From: Lentisphaeria bacterium
GTDB lineage: Bacteria > Verrucomicrobiota > Lentisphaeria > Victivallales > Victivallaceae
Assembly: GCA_017466125.1 (NCBI GenBank)
Contig: JAFTUS010000219.1
Span: forward strand, 1-46,637
Direction of reading: 5' to 3'
Length of the DNA stretch: 46,637 nt
Made by a program: the position numbers and the translations under genes. The notes under the pieces are model-generated. The model saw only the letters and a program-made list of their open reading frames with translations, was not told where the DNA came from and ran no database searches. Below, piece by piece: positions 14,701 to 23,236 of this stretch; within the stretch, counting starts at the first letter, position 1; each line of letters opens with the position of its first letter.

Positions 14701-15642
14701 ATGCCCTGGTATCTCATTGTTGTCTATCTTGCTGCCGGAATTGCGCTGCTCTATTATGGTGCGGAATGGCTGGTCAAAGGCGGCGTCTGCATTGCAGAAC
14801 GTTCCGGAATACCGCCGCTTATCATCGGTCTCACGTTGGTTTCGTTTGCGACCAGCGCACCGGAACTGGTGGTCAGCATCAAAGCCGCTTATTCCGGAAA
14901 CGGAGATATTTCAGTCGGCAATGTAGTGGGCTCCAATATCTGCAACATCGGACTGATCCTCGGATTGTCGGCTCTGCTGACGCCGCTGGCTATTCAGAAA
15001 CAACTGCTCAAGGTGGATGTGCCGCTTCTGATTGCACTCTCGCTGATTTTCGCCGGGATCGGCTGGTACTGCAGCGGCTTCAACCGTCTCTCCGGACTTC
15101 TGTTCACTCTGCTGCTTGCGGGCTATATCTTCTGGAACATTTACTCTGCCCGGAAGTCCGGCGAAAAAGGGGAACGTTCCGGAGATACCCTCTCCATCCC
15201 CGCCGCCTTTGCTCTGGTCATTATCGGCCTTTCCGCTCTGGTCGGCGGCGGACATCTGCTGGTGGAGGGCGGCGTTGCCACCGGAAAGGCTCTCGGCATC
15301 CGCGAAGCGGTGATCGGTCTGACCATCGTTGCGATCGGCACCAGTCTGCCGGAACTTGCCACCAGCATCGTTGCGGCGTTGCGCAAGGAAGCGGATATCG
15401 CGATCGGCAATGTGGTGGGCTCCAATATCTTCAATATTCTTGCCATCATGGGCATCGCGCCGCTGCTGAAGCCCCTCCGTTCCCAGAGTATCAATATCTG
15501 GGATTGGGCGATGATGCTGCTTCTGACCGTACTGCTTTATCCGATCATGAAAAGCGATAAAAAAATCAGTCGGAAATCCGGGTTGCTGCTGGTGGTGCTT
15601 TTTATCGTTTACATGGTCTGGATCGTATATTCTGCAAAATAA
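14701..15642 (+). CDS. calcium/sodium antiporter (CaCA family, YrbG-like)
   Basis: 313 residues with about ten membrane segments in two homologous halves. Each half carries the alpha-repeat signature: LTLVSFATSAPELVVSI with VGNVVGSNICNIGLILG in the first, and LTIVAIGTSLPELATSI with IGNVVGSNIFNILAIMG in the second. The acidic residues of the SAPE and SLPE motifs are the likely cation ligands. I placed the start at the ATG at 14701 with GGAG at 14691-14694; the frame is open upstream through the serC terminator. It exchanges Ca2+ for Na+ or H+ in relatives. No linked gene suggests a special role. Confidence 0.9.
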   Translation: MPWYLIVVYLAAGIALLYYGAEWLVKGGVCIAERSGIPPLIIGLTLVSFATSAPELVVSIKAAYSGNGDISVGNVVGSNICNIGLILGLSALLTPLAIQKQLLKVDVPLLIALSLIFAGIGWYCSGFNRLSGLLFTLLLAGYIFWNIYSARKSGEKGERSGDTLSIPAAFALVIIGLSALVGGGHLLVEGGVATGKALGIREAVIGLTIVAIGTSLPELATSIVAALRKEADIAIGNVVGSNIFNILAIMGIAPLLKPLRSQSINIWDWAMMLLLTVLLYPIMKSDKKISRKSGLLLVVLFIVYMVWIVYSAK

Positions 15643-15655
15643 TCTCAAATTCGTT

Positions 15656-15683
15656 TTGACTTTTCAGAAAACGGCGTTATAGT
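15656..15683 (+). promoter_or_regulatory. promoter of the mannonate operon
   Basis: TTGACT (15656-15661), 16-base spacer, TATAGT (15678-15683), about 36 bases before the ROK regulator ATG. Confidence 0.55.
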
Positions 15684-15718
15684 ATACTTTGTAATTCTAT
15701 TTAACAAAGGTAAATCAA

Positions 15719-16759
15719 ATGACATCGACCGACAAATTATTGCAGATGCTTCTGCGCACAGGGCCGCTTTCGCGTGCGGCTCTTGCCAAGTGTTTGCATT
15801 TGAGCCGACCTGCGATCTCCTCACAGGTGGAACGGCTGGTCGAGGACGGTGTTATTCTTGAGCGCGGCTGTGGCAGTTCCACCGGCGGAAAACCGCCGAT
15901 CATTCTTGCACTGAACCCCCGGAACTTTTGCGCGGTCGGTCTGGATATCGGCCACAGCAGCAAACTCCGCGGCGTATTGTGCAACAGTGCCGGAGAAATG
16001 CTTTTTCAGGCGGAAGTTCAACACGGAAACACCTTTGAAAGCATCCTCGACGGCTGCCGTGAACTGGTGCGGCAACTGCGGCAGAAAGTCGATCTGCCGC
16101 TGTGCGGTATCGGGATAGCCGTTGCCGGTCAGGTGGATCACCGGCTCAACGAAGTTGTCTACTGTGCCAACTTTCCGGTGCGCGGCAAAAATCTTTCCGG
16201 TTTGATCGGCAGTTCCTTCAACTGCCCGGTTTCTCTGGAAAACCGTGCCCGTGCCGCCGCCAAGTGGGAGTATTATCTCGGTGCCGCCCGGAAGACGGAA
16301 GACTTTCTTTTTCTTTCGGCAGAACGCGGTTTCGGAACGGCATGGTACAACAATGGAAAACTTTTCATCGGGCGCGCCGGTGTGGCGGGTGAGATCCACG
16401 ATCTTCAAGTTCCTGCCCCCGGCGGAAACGGAATGCTGCCCATCGAAACGGCGTTGAGTGAAACGTTTCTTCAAACACTGGAAAACCCCAACGGTTATTT
16501 GCTTGAAACGGTACAGTATGCCGTCCGTCTGCTGGTGAATTTTCTCGATCCCGAACTGGTTGTTTTCGGTGGAAAACTGCGGGATCTCGGGGTGGATTTC
16601 ATGGAAAACATCAGCGAAAACATGGCACTCGATCCGCCCCGTGTTCTTACGTTCAAACTCTCTCAAAGCGGCCGTATCGGTGCTGCGCTGGGAGCAGCTT
16701 TGGGTATCGTTATTCAAAATTGGACTCAATTTACAAAAGAGGTAACAAATGAAAGTTGA
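15719..16759 (+). CDS. ROK-family transcriptional regulator
   Basis: 346 residues. An N-terminal winged helix (RAALAKCLHLSRPAISSQVERLVEDGVI) spans about residues 18-45, written here as the pieces RAALAKCLHLSRPAIS and SQVERLVEDGVI. An ASKHA sugar-kinase-like domain follows (GLDIGHSSKLRGVLC, GIGIAVAGQVD, FFGK-like VFGGKLRDLG). Most ROK proteins carry a zinc site with CxCGxxGC; here that region reads GEIHDLQVPAPGGNGMLPIE and lacks the cysteines. AAAGG lies 9 bases before the ATG. It overlaps the next gene by 11 bases and is first in the mannonate operon, so it probably senses a uronate-derived sugar. Confidence 0.85.
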   Translation: MTSTDKLLQMLLRTGPLSRAALAKCLHLSRPAISSQVERLVEDGVILERGCGSSTGGKPPIILALNPRNFCAVGLDIGHSSKLRGVLCNSAGEMLFQAEVQHGNTFESILDGCRELVRQLRQKVDLPLCGIGIAVAGQVDHRLNEVVYCANFPVRGKNLSGLIGSSFNCPVSLENRARAAAKWEYYLGAARKTEDFLFLSAERGFGTAWYNNGKLFIGRAGVAGEIHDLQVPAPGGNGMLPIETALSETFLQTLENPNGYLLETVQYAVRLLVNFLDPELVVFGGKLRDLGVDFMENISENMALDPPRVLTFKLSQSGRIGAALGAALGIVIQNWTQFTKEVTNES

Positions 16760-17591
16760 TTTGACCGGAAAAGTTGCCGTCGTCACCGGCGGCGGCGGAA
16801 TTCTGTGCAGTGTAATGGCAAAGTCACTCGCCGCAAGCGGGGCGAAGGTTGCCATTCTCGATCTGAAAGAAGAGGCGGCAGTCAAGGTCGCCGATGAAAT
16901 CAAAGCCGCCGGAGGTGAAGCCGTCGGTATCGCCGCGAACGTGCTGGAGATCGCCAGTTTGCAGCAGGCGGCAGAAAAAGTTTCTGCACTCTACGGCCCC
17001 TGTGATATTCTCGTAAACGGTGCGGGCGGCAACAATCCCCGCGGCACCACCAGCAAAGAGTATCTTTTCAAAGAAGATCTTGCCGGAAAAGTCGAAGGTG
17101 TCACCACCTTTTTTGATCTCGATCCCGCCGGAGTCGGTTTTGTTTTCAATCTGAACTTCCTCGGAACTCTGCTGACCTGCCAGGCATTCTGCCGGGATAT
17201 GGCGGAACGGGGAAATGGTACGGTCATCAATATTTCCAGTATGAACGCTTTCACGCCGCTCACCAAGATCCCCGCATACAGCGGTGCAAAGGCGGCGATC
17301 AGCAAATTTACCCAGTGGCTGGCGGTGCATTTCTCCAAGGTCGGTGTCCGGGTCAATGCGATCGCTCCCGGTTTCTTCCTGACCGAACAGAACCGTACAT
17401 TGCTCACCAATGCCGACGGTTCTCTCACGCCCCGCGGCAATACGATTTTGAGTCATACTCCCATGGGCCGTTTCGGTACGCCCGATGACCTTACCGGCGC
17501 ACTGCTTTTCCTGTGCGATGACTCAGCAAGTTTCATCAACGGCGTAGTCCTGCCTGTGGACGGAGCCTTCTCTGCATTTTCGGGGGTGTAA
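16749..17591 (+). CDS. short-chain dehydrogenase, probable D-mannonate oxidoreductase
   Basis: 280 residues with the classical SDR layout: cofactor-binding TGGGGILCSVMA (residues 13-24), NGAGG after strand 4, a catalytic serine in NISSMNAF (S163 or S164) and the Y177-x3-K181 pair in YSGAK. SDR proteins of this type act as fructuronate reductase (D-mannonate oxidoreductase) in Bacillus-like hexuronate pathways. The uxuA gene starts just 1 base after its stop, which supports conversion of fructuronate to mannonate. An insertion (about residues 95-130) is longer than in typical SDRs and is also seen in this subfamily. Confidence 0.85.
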   Translation: MKVDLTGKVAVVTGGGGILCSVMAKSLAASGAKVAILDLKEEAAVKVADEIKAAGGEAVGIAANVLEIASLQQAAEKVSALYGPCDILVNGAGGNNPRGTTSKEYLFKEDLAGKVEGVTTFFDLDPAGVGFVFNLNFLGTLLTCQAFCRDMAERGNGTVINISSMNAFTPLTKIPAYSGAKAAISKFTQWLAVHFSKVGVRVNAIAPGFFLTEQNRTLLTNADGSLTPRGNTILSHTPMGRFGTPDDLTGALLFLCDDSASFINGVVLPVDGAFSAFSGV

Positions 17592-17592
17592 T

Positions 17593-18786
17593 ATGAATAT
17601 GGAACAAACTTTCCGCTGGTACGGCCCGAAAGATCCGGTCTCTCTGGAATTTGTCCGCCAGACCGGTGCGACCGGGGTCGTTTCTTCTCTGCACCACATC
17701 CCTTACGGTGAAGTGTGGACGGTCGAAGAAATCAAAAAACACCAGAAACTCATCGAAGATGCCGGTTTGACCTGGAGCGTGGTCGAAAGTCTTCCCGTTC
17801 ACGAAGATATCAAAACCGCCAGCGGCCGTTATCTCGAATACATTGAAAACTACAAAATCAGTTTGCGCAACCTCGGTGAATGCGGCATCCATGTCATCAC
17901 CTACAACTTTATGCCGGTGCTGGACTGGATCCGCACGGATCTGCGTTACAAACTGCCCGACGGCTCTGAAGCACTCTATTTCAATCAGGCGCAGTTCGCC
18001 GCCTTTGAGGTATTCATCCTTCAGCGCAAAGGTGCGGAAAAAGATTATACTCCGGAAAAACTCGCGGAGGCAAAAGCCTTTTATGACAGCATGGATGAAG
18101 AAGCGCGTCAGCGTTTCACTTCCGGCTTGATCGACAATTTCCCGGGGTTCAAGGGCGTCACGCTCGAAGATGTCCGGGCGATGCTGAAAAAGTATGAACA
18201 CCTGACCCGTGAAAATCTGGAAGCCAATTTGAAATACTTCCTGTCCGAAGTCTGCCCGGTCGCGGAAGAAGCCGGTTGTATCATGGTGATCCACCCCGAC
18301 GACCCGCCCTACTCCATTCTCGGACTGCCCCGTATTTTCAGCGACATCAACGACGTGAAGAAACTGCTGGCGATGGTGGACTCTCCTGCGAACGGTATCT
18401 GCTTCTGCTCCGGCAGTTTCAGCGGCAGACTGGATAACAACATTGTGGAAATGTTCAAAGCATGTGCGGATCGTGTCGGTTTCGTCCACCTCCGCAGCAC
18501 GCAGCACGACAACAACGGCAACTTCTTTGAAGCAAACCATTTGGAGGGTGTTGTCGATATGTATGAACTGGTCAAGGCGATCATCGAAGAACAGATCCGC
18601 CGCAAAAAAGCGGGACGCAAGGATTGGCGTCTGCCTTTCCGGCCCGATCACGGTCATACCATGCTGGACGACCTTGCCAAGCCCCCCTGCCCCAATCCGG
18701 GTTATACTGCCATCGGCCGCTTGAAAGGTCTGGCGGAGATCCGCGGTCTGGAATTCGGCATCCTGAAATCAATGGGGCTGAAATAA
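17593..18786 (+). CDS. uxuA: mannonate dehydratase
   Basis: UxuA dehydrates D-mannonate to 2-keto-3-deoxygluconate in glucuronate and fructuronate catabolism. The 397 residues match the family length (394 in E. coli). Features seen are FRWYGPKDPVSLEFVRQTGA at the N-terminus, HPDDPP, CFCSGSFSGR, VHLRSTQ and RPDHGH, with His/Cys/Asp residues that form the metal site in this TIM-barrel family. It is last in the ROK-SDR-uxuA operon and ends before a strong terminator. Confidence 0.95.
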   Translation: MNMEQTFRWYGPKDPVSLEFVRQTGATGVVSSLHHIPYGEVWTVEEIKKHQKLIEDAGLTWSVVESLPVHEDIKTASGRYLEYIENYKISLRNLGECGIHVITYNFMPVLDWIRTDLRYKLPDGSEALYFNQAQFAAFEVFILQRKGAEKDYTPEKLAEAKAFYDSMDEEARQRFTSGLIDNFPGFKGVTLEDVRAMLKKYEHLTRENLEANLKYFLSEVCPVAEEAGCIMVIHPDDPPYSILGLPRIFSDINDVKKLLAMVDSPANGICFCSGSFSGRLDNNIVEMFKACADRVGFVHLRSTQHDNNGNFFEANHLEGVVDMYELVKAIIEEQIRRKKAGRKDWRLPFRPDHGHTMLDDLAKPPCPNPGYTAIGRLKGLAEIRGLEFGILKSMGLK

Positions 18787-18805
18787 CACTTCCGGAACTG
18801 AAAAA

Positions 18806-18838
18806 GCTGCTGCAATACGATTTTGCAGCAGTTTTTTT
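18806..18838. terminator. bidirectional intrinsic terminator between uxuA and thiC
   Basis: CTGCTGCAA (18807-18815) pairs with TTGCAGCAG (18823-18831), flanked by AAAAA on one side and TTTTTTT on the other. It serves the plus-strand uxuA operon and the convergent thiC. Confidence 0.9.
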
Positions 18839-18846
18839 ATCACTTC

Positions 18847-20145
18847 TTACTGAACGGTTTCCTTCAACTTTCTGCTCAACCGTACAGAGCAGAATTCCGG
18901 ACCGCACATGGTGCAGTATTCACTGTTGCTGCAATCCGTTTTTCCGGAGGCGGCAAGTGCCTCTTGACGGTATTTTACAGCACGTTCCGGTTCAAGCGCA
19001 AGCGCAAACTGTTTTTCCCAATCAAAGACGGCACGGGCATCGCTGATGGCGTCATCACGGTCACGGGCATGAGGGCGGTGCAGACCGATGTCCGCCGCAT
19101 GAGCCGCGATTTTGAATGCAGTCATTCCTCTTGCCACATCATCCTTTTCCGGCAGACCGAGATGTTCTTTGGGCGTTACATAACAGAGCATCGCCGCTCC
19201 GTAAAATGCCCCCAGCATCCCGCCCATGGCGGCAGTGAGATGATCGTAACCGGGAGCGCAGTCAATGACCACCGGCCCGAGAATGTAAAACGGAGCATCG
19301 CCGCAAAGTTCCCGTTCTTTGAGCATATTCATTTCGATTTGATCCAGCGGAACATGCCCCGGCCCTTCCACCATGGACTGCACCCCTGCGGCACGGCAGC
19401 GGCGAACCAGTTCACCCAGCGTATTTAATTCAGCAAATTGTGCATCATCCGAAGCATCCGCCAGACAACCGGGGCGCAGTCCGTCCCCCAGTGACAACGT
19501 AACATCATATTCCAGACAGATTTGCAGAATATCATCAAAATATTCGTAGAACGGATTTTCTTTTTCAAACTTGTTCATCCATGCGGCGAGCAATGCCCCG
19601 CCTCTGCTGACGATGCCCAGTTTCCGCTTCAATGCCAACGGCACATAACGGCGCAGAAGTCCGGCATGGATGGTCATGTAATCAACGCCCTGTTCCGCCT
19701 GTTCGCGGATCACTTGCAAGATCCGTTCCCCCGAAATACCGTCGCTGCCGTAACGGGCAACGATTTCATAAACCGGAACTGTCCCCAGCGGAACTTGCGC
19801 CCGTTCAAGCAATGCTCTGCGGATTTGTGCGACATTTCCTCCGGTGGAGAGATCCATAACGGTATCGGCACCGTATTTGACGGCGACTTCCAGTTTTTCG
19901 TACTCATTGCCGGGACAACTTGCCTGTGTACTGTTGCCGATGTTCGCATTGACTTTGGTACGTAATTTTCTGCCGATGCCGCACGGTACAAGAGATTTGT
20001 GGTTGATGTTCGACGGGATGACGACCTTGCCGTCGGCGACAAGCGCGCGGAGTTCTTCTGCGCTGATGAATTCTTTTTCTGCGACAGAACGCATCTGTCC
20101 GGTGATTTCGCCGGCTCTTGCGGCCAGCAGTTGAGTGTAAGCCAT
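18847..20145 (-). CDS. thiC: phosphomethylpyrimidine synthase
   Basis: ThiC is a radical-SAM enzyme that rearranges aminoimidazole ribotide to hydroxymethylpyrimidine phosphate in thiamine synthesis. At 432 residues it is the short form, lacking the N-terminal extension of the ~630-residue E. coli enzyme. Motifs seen are NANIGNS, DTVMDLSTGGN, TIHAG, SRGGALLAAWM, SLGDGLRPGC, EGPGHVPLDQIEMN and the C-terminal [4Fe-4S] motif CTMCGPEFC. AAGGAG lies 8 bases before the ATG. A TPP riboswitch precedes it, so expression should fall when thiamine is plentiful. No other thi genes are in the window. Confidence 0.95.
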   Translation of the reverse strand: MAYTQLLAARAGEITGQMRSVAEKEFISAEELRALVADGKVVIPSNINHKSLVPCGIGRKLRTKVNANIGNSTQASCPGNEYEKLEVAVKYGADTVMDLSTGGNVAQIRRALLERAQVPLGTVPVYEIVARYGSDGISGERILQVIREQAEQGVDYMTIHAGLLRRYVPLALKRKLGIVSRGGALLAAWMNKFEKENPFYEYFDDILQICLEYDVTLSLGDGLRPGCLADASDDAQFAELNTLGELVRRCRAAGVQSMVEGPGHVPLDQIEMNMLKERELCGDAPFYILGPVVIDCAPGYDHLTAAMGGMLGAFYGAAMLCYVTPKEHLGLPEKDDVARGMTAFKIAAHAADIGLHRPHARDRDDAISDARAVFDWEKQFALALEPERAVKYRQEALAASGKTDCSNSEYCTMCGPEFCSVRLSRKLKETVQ

Positions 20146-20221
20146 TTTCTTTCTCCTTGTTGCTTGACAGGAAAAGAACCCGGCAATAAGGAGAAAAATT
20201 CCGGCACACAGTCCGGCACGG

Positions 20222-20308
20222 CACTCCCTACGGCTGAATAACCAGCATCAGGTTCAAAAGGGTCGAAGTCCACCTGGACTTCCTCTCAGCCCGAAGGCTC
20301 CCCTGTCC
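20222..20308 (-). promoter_or_regulatory. TPP riboswitch (THI element)
   Basis: Read on the minus strand, the conserved parts appear in order: ACAGGGGAGCC, CTTCGG loop, GGCTGAGAGG, ACCCTTTTGAACCTGAT, CTGGTTAT and CGTAGGGAGT. These form the P1-P5 helices of the thiamine-pyrophosphate aptamer. It lies about 75 bases upstream of thiC. I see no clear terminator between it and the gene, so control of translation is more likely than of transcription, but this is inference. Confidence 0.95.
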
Positions 20309-20359
20309 ATTTACCGTAATATACACGCAAACCGGAGAAAAGTCAACCGTTTTTATAAT

Positions 20360-21244
20360 TCATTCCTCAAGTTTTTGAAAGAGACCGCTTGTCCACTCTT
20401 TTAATGTACCGCGGCGGATCTCTTTGAAGCCGAGTTCGGTAAATGCCTGACTCAACTCATCGAATTCGCGGCTCAGAATACCGGCAAGTGCCAGATAACC
20501 GCCGGGACGTACCCAGGTGATGATGTTGCGGCGGTAGGCCTTCAGGAGATGGCCGAGAATGTTGGCGCAGACAAAATCATACCCGCCTTCCCTGCCCTGA
20601 TAAACGGCGGCGTCGGCAACGGTCGGCGTGACTCCTGCAATGTGGTTGAGTTCCAGATTTTCGGCAGCGATCATCACGGCATCGGGGTCGTAGTCGAAAC
20701 AGTCGATGGGGGCATAGCCCATCTTTGCTCCGGCAATGGTCAGAATGGCAGAGCCGCACCCCGCATCCAGCAGGGATTTGACCTCCGGCTTATCCGACAG
20801 AAAGTCGATCATCTGAAGACAGAAAAGCGTTGTTGCATGCTGTCCGGTCCCGAAACTCATCCCGGGATCGATTTCCACGACAGCCTGTCCCGGTTTGGGT
20901 TCATATTCCAGCCAACTGGGTTTGATGACGAGTTTATCGGAAATGTGAATGATGTCGAAATACTTTTTCCAGACTTCCGCCCAATCCTCTTTTTTGATTT
21001 CAAGGGTGGATATTTCAGAAATCTCGACACCGAATTCCTTCCAGACTTCAACAGCCTCCCGGATGCGTCCGATGCCTTCGGAGCGGCTCTCTTCGTCGGC
21101 GAAATAGACCGAATGTACCACCCGTGGATTTTCTTTATCTTCCCAACTGCTGAATTCAAATTCCAACGCAGAAAGCATCTCGGCGGCAAGATCAAAATTC
21201 TCTGAACAATCCGCCAGAGAAACGGCATAGATCATATCATCCAT
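20360..21244 (-). CDS. prmA: ribosomal protein L11 methyltransferase
   Basis: PrmA methylates ribosomal protein L11 using SAM. The 294 residues match the usual length. After an N-terminal L11-recognition domain come DPGMSFGTGQHATT, the SAM motif LLDAGCGSAILTIAG and FDYDPDAVMIAAENLELN. ANILGHLL takes the place of the usual active-site ANI motif. GGAG lies 8 bases before the ATG. It is divergent from the CobS-like gene. A general class I methyltransferase is the alternative, but the GTGQH motif favours PrmA. Confidence 0.9.
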   Translation of the reverse strand: MDDMIYAVSLADCSENFDLAAEMLSALEFEFSSWEDKENPRVVHSVYFADEESRSEGIGRIREAVEVWKEFGVEISEISTLEIKKEDWAEVWKKYFDIIHISDKLVIKPSWLEYEPKPGQAVVEIDPGMSFGTGQHATTLFCLQMIDFLSDKPEVKSLLDAGCGSAILTIAGAKMGYAPIDCFDYDPDAVMIAAENLELNHIAGVTPTVADAAVYQGREGGYDFVCANILGHLLKAYRRNIITWVRPGGYLALAGILSREFDELSQAFTELGFKEIRRGTLKEWTSGLFQKLEE

Positions 21245-21418
21245 AAATTGACTCCTTCATTTATCTTTCTTCATAAAGTAGTGCCAAAATCGGAAAAAAC
21301 AACAGAAAAATCATTTTGTCTGCTGTTTTTTGTCATTTTTTTACGCCCCGCCCCCAAAAAATCTTGCAAAAATTTTTTTTTGCGCTATTGTAGAATATCT
21401 GCAAAGTTTGGAGGAAAG

Positions 21419-22216
21419 ATGAATAAAGTTTTTGCATTTTACACCGCACTTCTGAATGCGTGGCCCATGGTTATTGATTTCGGTCTGCCGCAAATCGTCA
21501 AGTCCGGCAAAAAAGTTGCCCCGACAAGACGGATGCAGTTGTCGGCGTTTCCGGTTCTGGGTGCTGTTTGCGGTCTGTTTCTGGTGCTGCTCGGAGCATT
21601 CGCCATTCATGTTTTCAATCCGGTTGCGGGCAGTCTGCTTTTTGCAGTCCTTGCGGTGCTGTTTCTGGAATTCAAGGATTCCGGGCGCGGTTTGGGATTG
21701 TTTCTTTCGCTCGTGCTTGCTCTGTTCAGCGGTATGCCGTGGCGCGACACTCTCCCCCGGCTCAAATCGGACTTGAACCGTCCCTTGAATACGCCGCTTG
21801 CGGTGGTCTTTCTTTCGCTGCTTGAGATCAGCAAACTGCTGCTCTTTTTTACGCTGGCTCTTTACAGTACAAAATATTGGCTTGCTGTGGTCTTCTGCGG
21901 TTCATTCGCCTTGCAGGCAAGTTTGATGCTTCTGCCTCAGGCGGGGACGCAGATCCCGTTTCTGGCGGTATCACCGGATAACCGTCACTTTCTGTGGTTC
22001 GGAGTTGCACCGTTTGCGCTTGCGGCGTTGTTTTACTTTCCTTTTGCCGCGCTTGCGGCGGCAGCATTTTTCTTTGTGTTTCTGCGCTTTGCGGAACGGA
22101 CGCTCAAAGAGGAATTTGACGGAGTAACCGCTGATATGATCACGCTTGCCGGAACGCTTACGGAATACGCTCTTTTGCTGATCGGTATTTTTCTGGCACT
22201 TCACCGTTTGGGGTAA
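21419..22216 (+). CDS. CobS-like membrane protein, possibly degenerate adenosylcobinamide-GDP ribazoletransferase
   Basis: 265 residues with about six membrane segments. The C-terminal stretch FDGVTADMITLAGTLTEYAL resembles the CobS end GGxTGDxxGAxxExxE, and RPLNTPLAVVFLSLLEISKL resembles its central helix. The acidic motif HLDGLADTxDG that binds substrate in CobS appears reduced to LEFKDSGRG, so catalytic competence is doubtful. GGAGG lies just before the ATG at 21419. The frame is open to 21248, but that part is low-complexity. A Nif11-like small gene follows after 3 bases. No other cobalamin genes are present. The family call is tentative. Confidence 0.45.
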   Translation: MNKVFAFYTALLNAWPMVIDFGLPQIVKSGKKVAPTRRMQLSAFPVLGAVCGLFLVLLGAFAIHVFNPVAGSLLFAVLAVLFLEFKDSGRGLGLFLSLVLALFSGMPWRDTLPRLKSDLNRPLNTPLAVVFLSLLEISKLLLFFTLALYSTKYWLAVVFCGSFALQASLMLLPQAGTQIPFLAVSPDNRHFLWFGVAPFALAALFYFPFAALAAAAFFFVFLRFAERTLKEEFDGVTADMITLAGTLTEYALLLIGIFLALHRLG

Positions 22217-22219
22217 GAG

Positions 22220-22429
22220 ATGAGTAAAACGGACGTTTCACGCTTTTACGAACTGCTTTCGGTCGATCGGGAATTGGCGGCAGAAGCAATGACTTTTCAA
22301 CAGAAATACTCTTCGCAGGAAGAGGTCATCGGTGCATTTATCGAACTGGCGGCACGGCAGGGGTTGTACTTTACCGATGCCGAACTGGTAGAATACATCT
22401 TTGAAAACGGACAGGAAGTCCGGGAGTGA
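22220..22429 (+). CDS. small Nif11-like domain protein
   Basis: 69 residues with the pattern of the Nif11 domain: DVSRFYELLSVDRELAAEAM, then a spacer and GLYFTDAELVEYIFE, close to the family's ax..F.....l..d..L...l.......ll..a...Gy.ft..El. In other organisms such domains occur alone near nitrogen-fixation genes or as leader parts of peptide natural product precursors. No Gly-Gly cleavage site or cysteine- or Ser/Thr-rich core follows here; it ends ENGQEVRE. It is co-directional with the CobS-like gene (3-base gap) and convergent with the next gene. Function unknown. Confidence 0.55.
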   Translation: MSKTDVSRFYELLSVDRELAAEAMTFQQKYSSQEEVIGAFIELAARQGLYFTDAELVEYIFENGQEVRE

Positions 22430-23236
22430 TCACCCTTGCGGTTTTCCGGGTCCGTACGGATAGGGTAAATCACTTAATACATCATCGCTGTCGGTGCCGT
22501 TCAACGCCTGTGCAAGCGTCAGGACATAACGGAAACTGTCACTGTTGACCGCTCCGGAAAAGAGATTGCAGGCGGCGAAAGTAAAGAATTTACGGTTGTC
22601 CCAAATCTCCAGTTCCCTGCCCGCATCTGAAACGATCTGCCAGTTTCTCAGCGGCAGGAGCAGACGGCCGTTTTCGTCCTGCAATACGAATTCCCCCAGC
22701 AGACGCCCCAGGGTAAGCGGGCGCAGTGAGGCAACTTCCCGCAGCATGACCAGAAGCATCGAAGCGGCTCCGGAACGTTTTTCAAAAACGACCCCCATGC
22801 AGTAACTTTCCGGATAAAGGGTATTTTCCGGTATCGGCATAAAATTGCATTTGTGCATAAAATACGCCAACTCTTCCAACGTGGACAGCGGATATTTTGC
22901 TGCTGTTTCGGCAAAGTCGCTCCATTGCTGCGCAACAGTGGGGGCGGCGTCATTGTCGAACCACTGCAAATGCAAAGAGCTGAGACAAGCCGGAACATCA
23001 ATAAAAGGGCTTTGCAGTAATTTGCTGAATTCCCGCCGTCTTTTGCGCAAGTTCAGCACGACCTGTATCTGATGGATACGGCGGCGCAGCAGCCGGTCGT
23101 CGGCTTCCTGAAGTCTTGCCAGATGCACCGGCAGTTCCGCCTCCCGCCGGAGCAGTTCTTTCATTGCGGCAACGGCAACACTTTCGTCTTCATCATCGAG
23201 CAGAGAAAGCAGAGACTCAATTTTCGCTTGCTCCAT
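22430..23236 (-). CDS. SirB1-like transglutaminase-fold protein
   Basis: 268 residues. The N-terminal 60 residues are helical (LLSLLDDEDESVAVAAMKEL resembles a HEAT unit). The central part, YPESYCMGVVFEKRSGAASM followed by LLVMLREVA, resembles the SirB1 domain NxxLxxVLxRRxGIPISLxxLYxEIA, but the cysteine-containing catalytic region is poorly conserved. Its cellular role is not established. I placed the start at 23236, which has GGAG 9 bases upstream and overlaps the end of the exonuclease gene by 20 bases; the two are translationally coupled. Confidence 0.55.
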   Translation of the reverse strand: MEQAKIESLLSLLDDEDESVAVAAMKELLRREAELPVHLARLQEADDRLLRRRIHQIQVVLNLRKRRREFSKLLQSPFIDVPACLSSLHLQWFDNDAAPTVAQQWSDFAETAAKYPLSTLEELAYFMHKCNFMPIPENTLYPESYCMGVVFEKRSGAASMLLVMLREVASLRPLTLGRLLGEFVLQDENGRLLLPLRNWQIVSDAGRELEIWDNRKFFTFAACNLFSGAVNSDSFRYVLTLAQALNGTDSDDVLSDLPYPYGPGKPQG

